NCBI RefSeq assembly: GCF_003323745.1
Contig: NZ_QOIL01000001.1
Location: 62,001 to 126,000, forward strand
DNA: 64,000 bases
Reading direction: 5' to 3'
Source of the DNA: Sphaerisporangium album
Lineage (GTDB): Bacteria > Actinomycetota > Actinomycetes > Streptosporangiales > Streptosporangiaceae
The translations under genes were made by a program, and so were the position numbers. How positions within the stretch are numbered: position 1 is the stretch's first letter; the number at the start of each line of letters is the position of its first letter. Below the pieces are notes generated by a model, which searched no databases, was not told where the DNA came from, and saw only the letters and a list, made by a program, of their open reading frames with translations. This document shows, piece by piece, positions 19,066-27,814 of this stretch.

Positions 19066-20070
19066 GTGACCCGGATCGCGACGACCCCGCACGGGAAGCT
19101 CTCGATGGCGCAGGCGCTGAACCGTGCCCTGCGCGACGCGATGGCCGAGGACGAGTCGGTCCTCGTCTTCGGTGAGGACGTCGGGCCGCTCGGGGGTGTC
19201 TTCCGCATCACCGACGGTCTCACCGAGACCTTCGGCGCGAATCGCTGCTTCGACACGCCCCTCGCCGAGTCCGGGATCATGGGCATGGCGGTGGGCCTGG
19301 CCATGAACGGCATGCGCCCCGTGGTCGAGATGCAGTTCGACGCCTTCGCCTATCCCGCGTTCGAGCAGGTGGTGAGCCACGTCGCGAAGATGCGCAATCG
19401 CACCCGGGGGCGCGTCACCCTGCCGATGGTCATCCGCATCCCGTACGCCGGCGGCATCGGCGGCGTCGAGCACCACTGCGACTCCTCGGAGTCCTACTAC
19501 GCGCACACGCCCGGTCTGCACGTGGTGGCCCCGGCCACCGTCGCGGACGCCTACACGCTCCTGCGCGAGGCCATCGCCTCGCCCGACCCCGTCGTGTTCC
19601 TGGAGCCGAAGAAGCTCTACTGGAGCAAGGAGGAGGTCGAGATCCCGGCCGGCGGCCCCGGGATCGGCCGGGCCGTCGTCCGTCGCGAGGGCGCCGACGC
19701 GACGCTCATCGCCTACGGCCCCTCGGTGCCGGTGGCGATGGCGGCGGCGGAGATCGCGGCACAAGAGGGGCGCGGGCTCCAGGTGGTCGACGTCCGCTCG
19801 ATCGTCCCGTTCGACGACGAGACCGTGTGCCGGGCGGTGCGGTCGACCGGACGGGCCGTCGTCGTGGCGGAGGCGAGCGGCTTCGCCAGCGTCTCCTCCG
19901 AGATCGTCGCGCGGGTGACCGAGCGCTGCTTCCACTCCCTGGCCGCGCCCATCCGCCGCGTGGCCGGTTTCGACATCCCCTACCCGCCACCGAAGCTGGA
20001 GCACTACCACCTTCCCGGCGTGGACCGGGTGCTGGACGCCGTCGACGACCTGCAGTGGGAGGACGCGTGA
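19066..20070 (+). CDS. Branched-chain 2-oxoacid dehydrogenase E1 component, beta subunit
   Basis: The beta subunit (334 residues) forms the heterotetrameric E1 with the preceding product. It has the transketolase-like pyrimidine domain (ALRDAMAEDESVLVFGEDVG) and the C-terminal domain with LIAYGPSVPVAM and the VDVRSIVPFDDETV stretch. The GTG at 19066 follows the E1 alpha stop after one base, with AGGAAGG about 10 bases upstream. The frame ends in a 4-base overlap with the E2 gene. Confidence 0.93.
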   Translation: MTRIATTPHGKLSMAQALNRALRDAMAEDESVLVFGEDVGPLGGVFRITDGLTETFGANRCFDTPLAESGIMGMAVGLAMNGMRPVVEMQFDAFAYPAFEQVVSHVAKMRNRTRGRVTLPMVIRIPYAGGIGGVEHHCDSSESYYAHTPGLHVVAPATVADAYTLLREAIASPDPVVFLEPKKLYWSKEEVEIPAGGPGIGRAVVRREGADATLIAYGPSVPVAMAAAEIAAQEGRGLQVVDVRSIVPFDDETVCRAVRSTGRAVVVAEASGFASVSSEIVARVTERCFHSLAAPIRRVAGFDIPYPPPKLEHYHLPGVDRVLDAVDDLQWEDA

Positions 20071-21428
20071 GCGAGCGGACCTTCCTGCTTCCCGACCTCG
20101 GCGAGGGCCTGACAGAGGCCGAGATCGTGCGCTGGCTCGTGGCCGAGGGTGACGAGGTCGCGATCGACCAGGCGGTCGTCGAGGTCGAGACCGCCAAGTC
20201 CATCGTCGAGGTGCCGAGCCCGTTCGCCGGAACGGTCTCGCGGCTGCACGGGGCCGAGGGCGAGACCCGCGAGGTGGGCAAGCCCCTCATCTCCGTCACC
20301 GCACAGGCGGGGCCGCGGGCCGGGTCCGCCGCCGCGGAGTCCACGGCCCTCCCCGCGGCGGAGACCTACCGCGAGGAGGAGAAGGCCGGGTCGGGCAACG
20401 TGCTCATCGGATACGGCACGCCCGCGCCGGGCTCGTCCGCGCGACGTCGCCGGCCGCGGGCCTCGGCGCCCGCCTCCAGGAGCGGCGCACCGGCCCCGGC
20501 CGCACCCCCTGTGGCCGCCGCGTCCGCGCCGGCTCACCTCGCCCCGCTGGTCCTGTCCCCCCTGGTACGGCAGCTCGCGCGGAGCAACGGCATCGACCTG
20601 CGGGAGGTACGGGGCACGGGAGGCGGCGGCCTGATCACGCGCGGCGACGTGCAGGGCGCCGTCCGCCACGGGGAGGGCGCCGTCGGCCACATGCCGGTCG
20701 CGGCGGTCACGACGCCCTCGGCGGGACCGGCCCCGGCCTCGGAGCGCCGGACCCCGCTGAACGGTTTCCGCAAGGCCGTCTCGGCGTCTCTTTCCCGAAG
20801 CCGGTCGGAGATCCCCGAAGCCACCGTCTGGGTCGACGTCGACGCGACGGCGCTGGTGGAGCTGCGGGAGAGGGCGCGCACCGCGGACCATCCGGGGCCC
20901 GGGCTGCTGGCCTACCTGGCCCGTTTCGTCGTCGCGGCCCTGAAGCTGTACCCCGTGTTCAACGCGCGCCTCGACACCGAGCGCCAGGAGATCGTCGAGT
21001 ACGACCGCATCGACCTGGGGCTGGCGGTCCAGACCGAGCGAGGCCTTGTCGTGCCCGCGGTGCTCGGTGCCGAGCGCTTGTCGACCGCGCGGCTCGACGC
21101 CGAGATCCGCGGCCTCACACGCCGGGCCCGGGAAGGCCGGGCCTCGCGCGAGGAGCTGACCGCGGGCACCTTCACCCTGAACAACTACGGCGGGTTCAAC
21201 GTCGACGGCAGCGCCGCGATCATCAACCACCCGCAGGTGGCCATCCTCGGGTTCGGGCGCATCATCGACCGGCCGTGGGTGGTCGACGGCGAGATCCGGA
21301 TCCGCAAGATCACCCAGATGTCCTTCGTGTTCGACCACCGGGTCTGTGACGGCGGCACCGCGGCGGGGTTCATGCGTGCCGTGGCGGATGCCGTCGAGAA
21401 CCCCGCCTCCGCGATCGAGAGGCTGTGA
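20067..21428 (+). CDS. Dihydrolipoamide acyltransferase (E2) of branched-chain 2-oxoacid dehydrogenase
   Basis: E2 transfers the acyl group from E1 to CoA through a swinging lipoyl arm. The 453-residue protein has one N-terminal lipoyl domain with the lipoylated Lys in VETAKSIVEV, an Ala/Pro-rich linker, a peripheral-subunit-binding domain (SPLVRQLARSNGIDLREV) and a C-terminal catalytic domain with the active-site motif DHRVCDGG. A single lipoyl domain fits BCKDH-type E2. The GTG start at 20067 overlaps the E1 beta stop. Confidence 0.93.
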   Translation: MSERTFLLPDLGEGLTEAEIVRWLVAEGDEVAIDQAVVEVETAKSIVEVPSPFAGTVSRLHGAEGETREVGKPLISVTAQAGPRAGSAAAESTALPAAETYREEEKAGSGNVLIGYGTPAPGSSARRRRPRASAPASRSGAPAPAAPPVAAASAPAHLAPLVLSPLVRQLARSNGIDLREVRGTGGGGLITRGDVQGAVRHGEGAVGHMPVAAVTTPSAGPAPASERRTPLNGFRKAVSASLSRSRSEIPEATVWVDVDATALVELRERARTADHPGPGLLAYLARFVVAALKLYPVFNARLDTERQEIVEYDRIDLGLAVQTERGLVVPAVLGAERLSTARLDAEIRGLTRRAREGRASREELTAGTFTLNNYGGFNVDGSAAIINHPQVAILGFGRIIDRPWVVDGEIRIRKITQMSFVFDHRVCDGGTAAGFMRAVADAVENPASAIERL

Positions 21429-21547
21429 GCTCCCCGTCCGCCCCACCCCCTCTCGACAGGAGCGGTCGTGAGCCGCACGACGACCACCGGCCGACCGGCG
21501 GTCTCGCGGGGGCTTGACATCGTGCCGCGGGCCTGGCCACCATGCGG

Positions 21548-21561
21548 ACCGAACATTCGGT
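21548..21561. promoter_or_regulatory. Perfect-arm dyad before the thiolase, candidate TetR operator
   Basis: ACCGAA-CA-TTCGGT has perfect 6-base arms and lies between E2 and the thiolase, 15 bases before the thiolase start. Its right half CATTCGGTT is repeated at 23615-23623 in front of the LLM oxidoreductase gene, which is divergent from a TetR-family gene. Shared half-sites at both places suggest that the TetR protein controls both targets. Confidence 0.5.
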
Positions 21562-21575
21562 TTGAAGGATGCGAT

Positions 21576-22778
21576 ATGACTCCTGCCTACCTCGTCGACG
21601 GCTGCCGGACGCCGATCGGCTCCTATGGAGGCGCGCTGAGCGCCGTCCGTCCGGATGACCTCGCCGCGCATGTGCTGCGCGTCATCGCCGCACGCCACCA
21701 GGGCATCGACTGGTCGGAGCTCGACGACGTGATCCTTGGTTGCGCGAACCAGGCAGGGGAGGACAACCGCAACGTCGCGCGCATGGCGGTGCTGCTCGCG
21801 GGCCTGCCCGTCGAGGTCCCCGGCACCACCGTGAACCGGCTGTGCGGCTCCGGTGCGGACGCGGTCGCGATGGCCGCCCGTGCCGTGTCCAGCGGCCAGG
21901 CGGACCTCGTGGTGGCCGGCGGCGTGGAGAGCATGAGCCGGGCGCCGTACGTGATGTCGAAGTCGGCCAAGCCGTTCGGCCGGGACGCGCAGATGGCCGA
22001 CACCACCCTGGGCTGGCGTTTCGTCAACCCGGCGCTCGAGTCCGCCTACGGCGTGGACACCATGGGAGAGACGGCGGAGAACGTCGCGGAGAGGTTCGGC
22101 GTCAGCCGTGAGGACCAGGACGCCTTCGCGTTCCGCTCCCAGCGGCGCGCGGCCGGGGCGCGGCGGCGCGGACGCCTCGGCCTGGAGACGGTCCCGCTGA
22201 GCGTTCCCCGGCCACGCGCCGAGGCGGTGGTCGTCGAGGCCGACGAGCATCCCCGCGAGATCACGCTGGAGAAGCTCGCGAGCCTGCGGCCGGTGTTCCG
22301 CGAGGGCGGCTCGGTGACCGCGGGCAACTCCTCGGGCATCAACGACGGGGCGGCCGCCCTTCTCATCGCCTCCGAGGCCGCTGTCGAGCGCCACGGCCTG
22401 CGGCCGCTCGCGCGCGTGGCCGGGGCCGCCGTGGCGGGTGTCGAGCCTCGCTACATGGGGATCGGCCCGGTGCCCGCGACGCGCCGCCTGCTCGGGCGCC
22501 TCGGCCTCGGGGTGGGCGACCTGGACCTGGTCGAGCTCAACGAGGCCTTCGCGGCCCAGGCGCTGGCCGTGCTGCGCGAGCTCGGGCTGCCCGCCGGCGG
22601 CGACCTGGTGAACCCGAACGGCGGCGCGATCGCCCTGGGGCACCCGCTGGGCATGAGCGGCGCGCGCCTCGCGCTGAGCGCCGCTGTCGAACTGGGGGAA
22701 CGGGATGCGCGGCGTGCCCTGGTGACCATGTGCATCGGTGTGGGCCAGGGCATCGCCCTCCTGCTGGAGCGCGCCTGA
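21576..22778 (+). CDS. Thiolase (acetyl-CoA acyltransferase / 3-oxoadipyl-CoA thiolase type)
   Basis: This thiolase of 400 residues cleaves 3-oxoacyl-CoA with CoA. The acyl-accepting Cys is in [11 protein letters not shown], the His in [15 protein letters not shown] and the second Cys in TMCIGVGQG. The middle segment ([20 protein letters not shown], then [17 protein letters not shown]) is most like PaaJ/PcaF 3-oxoadipyl-CoA thiolases, but a general beta-oxidation role is possible. The ATG at 21576 has GAAGGA upstream. It follows the 2-oxoacid dehydrogenase genes after 147 bases that contain a probable TetR operator, so it may have its own promoter. Confidence 0.9.
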   Translation: MTPAYLVDGCRTPIGSYGGALSAVRPDDLAAHVLRVIAARHQGIDWSELDDVILGCANQAGEDNRNVARMAVLLAGLPVEVPGTTVNRLCGSGADAVAMAARAVSSGQADLVVAGGVESMSRAPYVMSKSAKPFGRDAQMADTTLGWRFVNPALESAYGVDTMGETAENVAERFGVSREDQDAFAFRSQRRAAGARRRGRLGLETVPLSVPRPRAEAVVVEADEHPREITLEKLASLRPVFREGGSVTAGNSSGINDGAAALLIASEAAVERHGLRPLARVAGAAVAGVEPRYMGIGPVPATRRLLGRLGLGVGDLDLVELNEAFAAQALAVLRELGLPAGGDLVNPNGGAIALGHPLGMSGARLALSAAVELGERDARRALVTMCIGVGQGIALLLERA

Positions 22779-22799
22779 GGGAGCGGCCCGGCACGTCCG

Positions 22800-22819
22800 C
22801 CCCCGGGCCCGCCCGGGGG
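22800..22819. terminator. Hairpin between convergent thiolase and TetR genes
   Basis: CCCCCGGG and CCCGGGGG pair perfectly (8 bp) around the loop CCCG. The hairpin lies between two convergent genes and ends one base before the TetR stop codon, so it could terminate both transcripts. No U-tract follows on either strand. Confidence 0.55.
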
Positions 22820-22820
22820 T

Positions 22821-23465
22821 TCACCCCCGACCGGCGCCGGTGCCGATGCCGTCGAAGATCATCGCGGTGATGCGGTCGGACAGGACGTCGGCCGTGAGGT
22901 CCCTGCTCGGGCGGTACCACTCGATGAGCGAGTTGATCAGCCCGAACATGAGCCGGGCGGTGGTGGCCGCGTCGACGTCGGGGCGGATGTCGCCCTCGTC
23001 GATGGCCTTCTGCACCAGCCCGGCCACCACCTTGTCGAAGCCGCGCCGTTGCTCCATCGCCCAGCGTTCCGTCTCGGTGTTGCCGTGCACCCGCAGCAGC
23101 AGGGTGACGTAGGGGAGCCGGTCGGCGAGCACCTGAACGTCGCGCCGGATGAGGTACCGCAGCCGGTCGACGGCCCGGCCGGTGAGCGCGCCGTCCTCCC
23201 GCGTGGTGGCCAGAAGGGGGTCCAGCGCCCGCCCGAGTGCGATGCGGAGCAACTGCTCCTTGCTCTCGATGTGGTGGTAGATCGAGGACTTCGACAGGCC
23301 GGACGCCTTGGCCAGGTGCTCGATGCTCGTGCCGTCGTACCCGCGCTCGGTGAAGACCGAGACCGCGACCGCGAGCAGCCTGTCGAGGTCGTAGCGCGGG
23401 CGGGGCTCGCCGGAGGGAAGGAGGTGACCGCGGCGAGCGGCGGGCTTCGTCGTCACGGGGTTCAT
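22821..23465 (-). CDS. TetR family transcriptional regulator
   Basis: This is a one-component repressor of 214 residues. Its N-terminal helix-turn-helix is at about 32-75 ([20 protein letters not shown]). The ligand-binding domain is like that of regulators of acyl-CoA, including phenylacetyl-CoA, breakdown; the last point is only a resemblance. It is convergent with the thiolase and divergent from an LLM oxidoreductase. Half-sites of the candidate operator ACCGAACATTCGGT occur before both. The start codon could be the ATG at 23465 or a GTG three codons on. Confidence 0.92.
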   Translation of the reverse strand: MNPVTTKPAARRGHLLPSGEPRPRYDLDRLLAVAVSVFTERGYDGTSIEHLAKASGLSKSSIYHHIESKEQLLRIALGRALDPLLATTREDGALTGRAVDRLRYLIRRDVQVLADRLPYVTLLLRVHGNTETERWAMEQRRGFDKVVAGLVQKAIDEGDIRPDVDAATTARLMFGLINSLIEWYRPSRDLTADVLSDRITAMIFDGIGTGAGRG

Positions 23466-23647
23466 CCTCCCACCCGACGGCCCGTCACCCGGCGGGGGTG
23501 TGCCGGCGCCGCTCGATCACATGGAAGCGTCCGACGGAGTGCCCGCCGGCGGCGGGGGAGAGCTTGGTGGGCGCGGGGAGACTCGATAGCCTTGGCTGCG
23601 AGCCGGTGGAACATCATTCGGTTCGCCGCCTAACGGGAGGACTGCGG

Positions 23648-24691
23648 ATGCGCGTCGGCATGGCACTCAACTACGCCGGAGGCTTCAAGGAGACCGTGGC
23701 CGAGCTGGGCGACTACGAGAGCGCCGGGCTGGACATCGTCTTCGTCGCCGAGGCCTACACCTTCGACGCCGTGAGCCAGATGGGCTACATCGCCGCCCGC
23801 ACCGAGCGCCTGCAGATCGCCTCGGGCATCCTGCCGATCTACTCCCGCACCCCCTCCCTGCTCGCCATGACCGCCGCCGGCATGGACTACGTCTCCGACG
23901 GCCGTTTCGTGCTCGGCCTCGGTGCCTCGGGGCCGCAGGTCATCGAGGGCTTCCACGGCGTGCCGTACACCGCGCCGCTCGGCCGCACCCGCGAGGTGAT
24001 CGAGATCTGCCGCAAGGTGTGGCGGCGCGAGCGGCTCACCTACGAGGGCGCCCACTACACCCTGCCGCTTCCCCCCGGCAGCGGCACCGGCCTCGGCAAG
24101 CCCCTCAAGCTGATCAACCACCCTGTCCGCCCGCGCATCCCCATCGTGATCGCCGCGATCGGCCCGAAGAACGTCGAGCTGACCGCCGAGCTGGCCGAGG
24201 GCTGGGAGCCGATCTTCTACGTGCCCGAGAAGGCCGCCGACGTCTGGGGCTCCTCGCTGGCGGCGGGCAAGGCCAGGCGGGACGCGGAGCTCGGCGAGCT
24301 GGACGTCATCGCCCAGGCCACGCTCGCCATCGGCGACGATGCCGGCGACCTGCTGGACCTCGGCCGTCCGATGGCCGCGCTCTACATCGGCGGCATGGGC
24401 GCCAAGGGCAGGAACTTCTACAACGACCTGGCCCGGCGCTACGGGTACGAGAAGGAGGCCGAGCTCATCCAGGACCTGTACCTGGAGGGCAGGAAGGACG
24501 AGGCGGCCGCGCACGTCCCGAGGGAGCTGCTGGAGAAGATGTCCCTGGTCGGTCCCGAGGGATTCGTCCGGGACCGCATCGCGGCGCTGAAGGAGTCGGG
24601 CGTCACCACGATCAACGTGGCCCCGGTCGCCCCGAGCCACGCCGAGCGCCTCAAGCTCGTCGAGAAGGTCAAGGAGCTGGCGGACGGCTGA
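23648..24691 (+). CDS. LLM-class F420-dependent oxidoreductase
   Basis: The 347-residue TIM-barrel protein belongs to the luciferase-like family in the branch annotated as F420-dependent (Rv3520c-like). The N-terminus MRVGMALNYAGGFKETV, the stretch GASGPQVIEGFHGVPY and the middle segment AAIGPKNVELTAELAEGWEP are typical. The ATG at 23648 has GGGAGG 7 bases upstream. The probable TetR half-site CATTCGGTT lies 25 bases before the start, so the divergent regulator likely represses it. The substrate is unknown. Some relatives act on acyl-CoA or xenobiotic compounds. Confidence 0.88.
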   Translation: MRVGMALNYAGGFKETVAELGDYESAGLDIVFVAEAYTFDAVSQMGYIAARTERLQIASGILPIYSRTPSLLAMTAAGMDYVSDGRFVLGLGASGPQVIEGFHGVPYTAPLGRTREVIEICRKVWRRERLTYEGAHYTLPLPPGSGTGLGKPLKLINHPVRPRIPIVIAAIGPKNVELTAELAEGWEPIFYVPEKAADVWGSSLAAGKARRDAELGELDVIAQATLAIGDDAGDLLDLGRPMAALYIGGMGAKGRNFYNDLARRYGYEKEAELIQDLYLEGRKDEAAAHVPRELLEKMSLVGPEGFVRDRIAALKESGVTTINVAPVAPSHAERLKLVEKVKELADG

Positions 24692-24763
24692 CGCCCCGGG
24701 CTTGGGCACGGCCTGGCGTAAGGGATTCCGGGCCCGGGCGGGGCAGGCCGTACAGTCGGAAAC

Positions 24764-25813
24764 ATGACCACCGTTCACGAATCGCGGCGCGCGGCGCTCG
24801 CCGCCCTGCTCGCCGAGCACGACGCCCGCGCGATGCTGGTCACCCGCGCGGTCAACGTGCGCTACCTCACCGGCCTGGTCAGCTCGAACGCCGCCGTGCT
24901 GGTGCGGGACGACGGGCCCCCGGTGCTCGCCACCGACTCCCGCTACACCGAGAAGGCGCGCGGCGTGTGCGACGGCGTCGAGGTCATCGAGCGCCGCGAC
25001 GTCACCTCCGCGCTGGTCCGGCTCGCCGACCGGCCCGGCGTCGAGGCCCACGACATGTCCGTCGCCGAGTACCGGCGCCTCGGCGGCGACCTGCCGCTCC
25101 TCGGACGGCTCGTCGAGCGGCTGCGGGTGGTCAAGGACGAGTCGGAGATCGCGGCGCTGCGCACGGCCTGCGAGCTGACCGACCGGGCGTTCGCCGGCGT
25201 CGTGGCCACGATCGCGCCCGGCATGACCGAACGGCAGGTCGCCCGCGCCCTGGAGGCGCGCATGGCGGAGCTCGGGGCGGACGGCCCCGCGTTCGACACC
25301 ATCGTGGCGAGCGGGCCCAACGGCGCGGTCCCGCACCACTCGCCGGGCGGGCGTCCCATCGAGCGCGGCGACCTGGTGACGATGGACTTCGGCGCCCTGT
25401 ACGACGGGTACCACGCCGACATGACCCGCACCGTCGCCGTGGGCGCCCCGAGCGGCTGGCAGCGCGAGCTGTACGACCTGGTCCTGGCCGCCCAGCGGGC
25501 CGGGCGGCACGCGCTCGCCCCCGGGGCCGGCACCGACGAGGTCGACGCGGCCGCGCGCACGCTGATCGAGGAGGCCGGGCACGGCGAGCACTTCGGGCAC
25601 GGCCTGGGGCACGGAGTCGGCCTGGAGATCCACGAGGACCCGTTCCTGCGTTCCGCGGGTGCCGGTAGACTTGAGGATCGAGTTCCGATCACCGTCGAGC
25701 CCGGCGTCTATCTGCCGGGCAGGGGCGGCGTCCGGATCGAGGACACTCTCGTCACGCGTGCCGGCGGCCCGGAACTCCTCACCCGCACGACCAAGGAGCT
25801 GCTGGTCCTGTGA
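24764..25813 (+). CDS. Xaa-Pro peptidase of family M24 (PepQ/PepP-like)
   Basis: This cytoplasmic metallopeptidase of 349 residues has a creatinase N-terminal domain and a pita-bread catalytic domain. All five metal ligands are visible: Asp208, Asp219, His283, Glu312 and Glu326 (motifs MDFG, HADMTRT, GLGHGVG, VEPGVY, RIEDTL). It likely cleaves dipeptides or peptides with proline in second position. The gene lies directly before efp, a conserved arrangement in Gram-positive bacteria. The gap to efp is 55 bases. Confidence 0.93.
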   Translation: MTTVHESRRAALAALLAEHDARAMLVTRAVNVRYLTGLVSSNAAVLVRDDGPPVLATDSRYTEKARGVCDGVEVIERRDVTSALVRLADRPGVEAHDMSVAEYRRLGGDLPLLGRLVERLRVVKDESEIAALRTACELTDRAFAGVVATIAPGMTERQVARALEARMAELGADGPAFDTIVASGPNGAVPHHSPGGRPIERGDLVTMDFGALYDGYHADMTRTVAVGAPSGWQRELYDLVLAAQRAGRHALAPGAGTDEVDAAARTLIEEAGHGEHFGHGLGHGVGLEIHEDPFLRSAGAGRLEDRVPITVEPGVYLPGRGGVRIEDTLVTRAGGPELLTRTTKELLVL

Positions 25814-25868
25814 ACGGGCAGGATCGTGGCCGAGCTCGGCGTGACCATGACGACGCAGGAGATTACGA

Positions 25869-26429
25869 GTGGCGACGACCAACGACCTCAAGACCGGACT
25901 GGTGCTCAAGCTCGACGGTGGCGAGCTGTGGAGCGTGGTGGAATTCCAGCACGTCAAGCCCGGCAAGGGCGGCGCCTTCGTCCGCACCAAGCTGAAGAAC
26001 GTGCTCTCTGGCAAGGTCGTCGACAAGACCTTCAACGCCGGCGTGAAGGTCGAGGTGGCCAACGTCGACAAGCGCGAGATGCAGTTCTCCTACCTTGACG
26101 GCGAGGAGTTCGTCTTCATGGACACCGAGACCTACGACATGCTCAACGTGCCGCGGGCGACGGTCGGCGACGCCGCCAACTACCTCCTGGAGAACACCCT
26201 CGCCACCGTGGCGATCAACGAGGGCAACGTCCTCTACATCGACCTTCCCGCGGCCGTCGAGCTGACGATCGCCCAGACCGAGCCGGGTCTGCAGGGCGAC
26301 CGCTCCACCGGCGGCACCAAGCCCGCCACGCTGGAGACCGGCGCCGAGATCAAGGTCCCGCTCTTCATCACCACGGGCGAGAAGGTCAAGGTCGACACGC
26401 GCACCGGCGAGTACCTCGGCCGGGCCTGA
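25869..26429 (+). CDS. efp: Translation elongation factor P
   Basis: EF-P enters the ribosome E-site region and relieves stalling at proline stretches. The 186-residue protein has the three beta-barrel domains of the family and the tip loop KPGKGGAF at 30-37, with Lys33 at the position that is modified in some bacteria. No modification enzyme genes are nearby. The GTG at 25869 has GCAGGAG 8 bases upstream. It is followed after one base by nusB, so both are on one transcript. Confidence 0.97.
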   Translation: MATTNDLKTGLVLKLDGGELWSVVEFQHVKPGKGGAFVRTKLKNVLSGKVVDKTFNAGVKVEVANVDKREMQFSYLDGEEFVFMDTETYDMLNVPRATVGDAANYLLENTLATVAINEGNVLYIDLPAAVELTIAQTEPGLQGDRSTGGTKPATLETGAEIKVPLFITTGEKVKVDTRTGEYLGRA

Positions 26430-26430
26430 G

Positions 26431-26841
26431 GTGTCCGCTCGGGGAAAGGCGCGCAGACGCGCACTGGACATCCTGTTCGAGGCCGAGCTGCGGGACGAGC
26501 CCGCGGCCAAGGTCCTCGCCGAACGGGTCGAGCGGGCGGAACCGCCGGTCAACGAGTACACCTCGGCGCTGGTCGAGGGCGTCGACCGGCACCGGCCCCG
26601 CATCGACGAGCTGATCTCCACCTACTCCGAGGGCTGGACCCTCGACCGCATGCCCGCAGTGGACCGCAACCTGCTGCGCGCCGGCACCTACGAGCTGCTG
26701 TGGGTGCCGGACGTCCCGGAGGCCGTGGTCATCAGCGAGTGGGTGCACCTCGCCTCCGAGCTGTCGACCGACGAGTCTCCCCAGTTCGTCAACGGCCTGC
26801 TGGCGCGGTTCAAGCAGCTCAAGCCCTCCCTCGCCCTGTAG
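26431..26841 (+). CDS. nusB: Transcription antitermination factor NusB
   Basis: NusB binds boxA RNA with NusE and keeps RNA polymerase going through rRNA operons. The 136-residue, mostly helical protein has the family features ARRRALDILFEAELR at the start and the closing stretch VVISEWVHLASELSTDESPQ, then FVNGLLARF. The GTG at 26431 follows the efp stop at once, which implies coupled translation. Confidence 0.95.
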   Translation: MSARGKARRRALDILFEAELRDEPAAKVLAERVERAEPPVNEYTSALVEGVDRHRPRIDELISTYSEGWTLDRMPAVDRNLLRAGTYELLWVPDVPEAVVISEWVHLASELSTDESPQFVNGLLARFKQLKPSLAL

Positions 26842-26994
26842 GGGCGCCGGGGTTCCCGGCGGCCCTGGCGGTGCCGCGCCCGGTGAGGGCGGCCGGGACG
26901 GGTGGCGCGCGGCCGCGGCCGCGGTACCGCGTAGGCTGGGCCCGACCGACGTCCTCGGGCGTCCCGACCGTCCTCGCTAGGAGGCGAGCTGAAC

Positions 26995-27756
26995 GTGCGC
27001 ACCGAAGGCGCCACACGCCAGGCGGCCACCACTCCGGCGGTGCGCACCGCCGTGGTCTGGGACGCGCTGCGGGCCGCCCTGGCCGAGCGGGCGGGCGCGA
27101 CCGGGCGCGAGCGGCTCGACATCGTCGACGCGGGGGGCGGCACCGGAGGGTTCGCCGTCCCGCTGGCCGGTCTCGGCCACGCCGTCACGGTGGTCGACCC
27201 GAGCCCCGACTCGCTGGCGGCCCTGGAGCGGCGGGCCGCCGAGGCGGGCGTGACCGTCACGGGCATCCAGGGCGACGCCGCCGACCTGCGCGAGCTGCTG
27301 CCGGCGGGAAGCGCCGACCTGGTGCTGTGCCACAGCGTGCTGGAGTACGTCGAGGACCCCGCGGGCGCGCTGGCGGCCGTCGCGGGCCTGCTGCGGCCGG
27401 GCGGGGTGATCAGCGTGCTGGCGGCCAACCCGGTGGCGACGGCGATCCACCGCTCGCTCACCGGCCACTTCGACGAGGCCCGCCAGGCACTGTCGGACCC
27501 CTCGGGCCGCTGGGGCGACCACGACCCGACGCCGCGCCGGTTCAGCGGCGAGGCGCTCGCCGGGCTGCTGTCGGCGGCCGGGTTCGCGCCGGGCGAGGCC
27601 AGGGGCGTGCGCGTCTTCGCCGACCTGGTGCCGGGCCGCCTGCTGGACGGCGAGCCGGGGGCCGCGCGGGCGCTGGTCGCGCTGGAACAGGCCGCCGCGG
27701 CGCATCCCGTCCTGCGCGACATCGCCACCCAGCTCCACCTGTTCGGCCACCGGTGA
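26995..27756 (+). CDS. SAM-dependent methyltransferase
   Basis: This class I methyltransferase of 253 residues has motif I at about 42-56 (IVDAGGGTGGFAVPLA), the acidic residue after beta-2 (VVDPSPDSL), motif IV (DLVLCHSVLEYVEDP) and a Rossmann core. The N-terminus and the long C-terminal helix region resemble SmtA-type proteins. The substrate is not evident. The GTG at 26995 has AGGAGG 10 bases upstream. It is followed after 58 bases by dinB, whose own control region intervenes. Confidence 0.88.
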   Translation: MRTEGATRQAATTPAVRTAVVWDALRAALAERAGATGRERLDIVDAGGGTGGFAVPLAGLGHAVTVVDPSPDSLAALERRAAEAGVTVTGIQGDAADLRELLPAGSADLVLCHSVLEYVEDPAGALAAVAGLLRPGGVISVLAANPVATAIHRSLTGHFDEARQALSDPSGRWGDHDPTPRRFSGEALAGLLSAAGFAPGEARGVRVFADLVPGRLLDGEPGAARALVALEQAAAAHPVLRDIATQLHLFGHR

Positions 27757-27787
27757 CCCGCCGCGCGGCCTGCCGGGCTCGCTGGTA

Positions 27788-27799
27788 GAACGCGCGTTC
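27788..27799. promoter_or_regulatory. LexA (SOS) box of dinB
   Basis: GAACGCGCGTTC is a perfect palindrome with the GAAC-N4-GTTC core of actinobacterial LexA sites. It lies between the likely -35 region and the -10 element TAGGAT (27803-27808), where bound LexA would block RNA polymerase. The start codon of dinB is 7 bases behind the -10 element. Confidence 0.8.
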
Positions 27800-27814
27800 G
27801 GTTAGGATTGCCCT

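Noticed and set aside
20004-22643. Minus-strand frame of 879 codons opposite E2 and the thiolase
   Set aside because: It is antisense to two intact enzymes with catalytic motifs; its composition is typical of a shadow frame.
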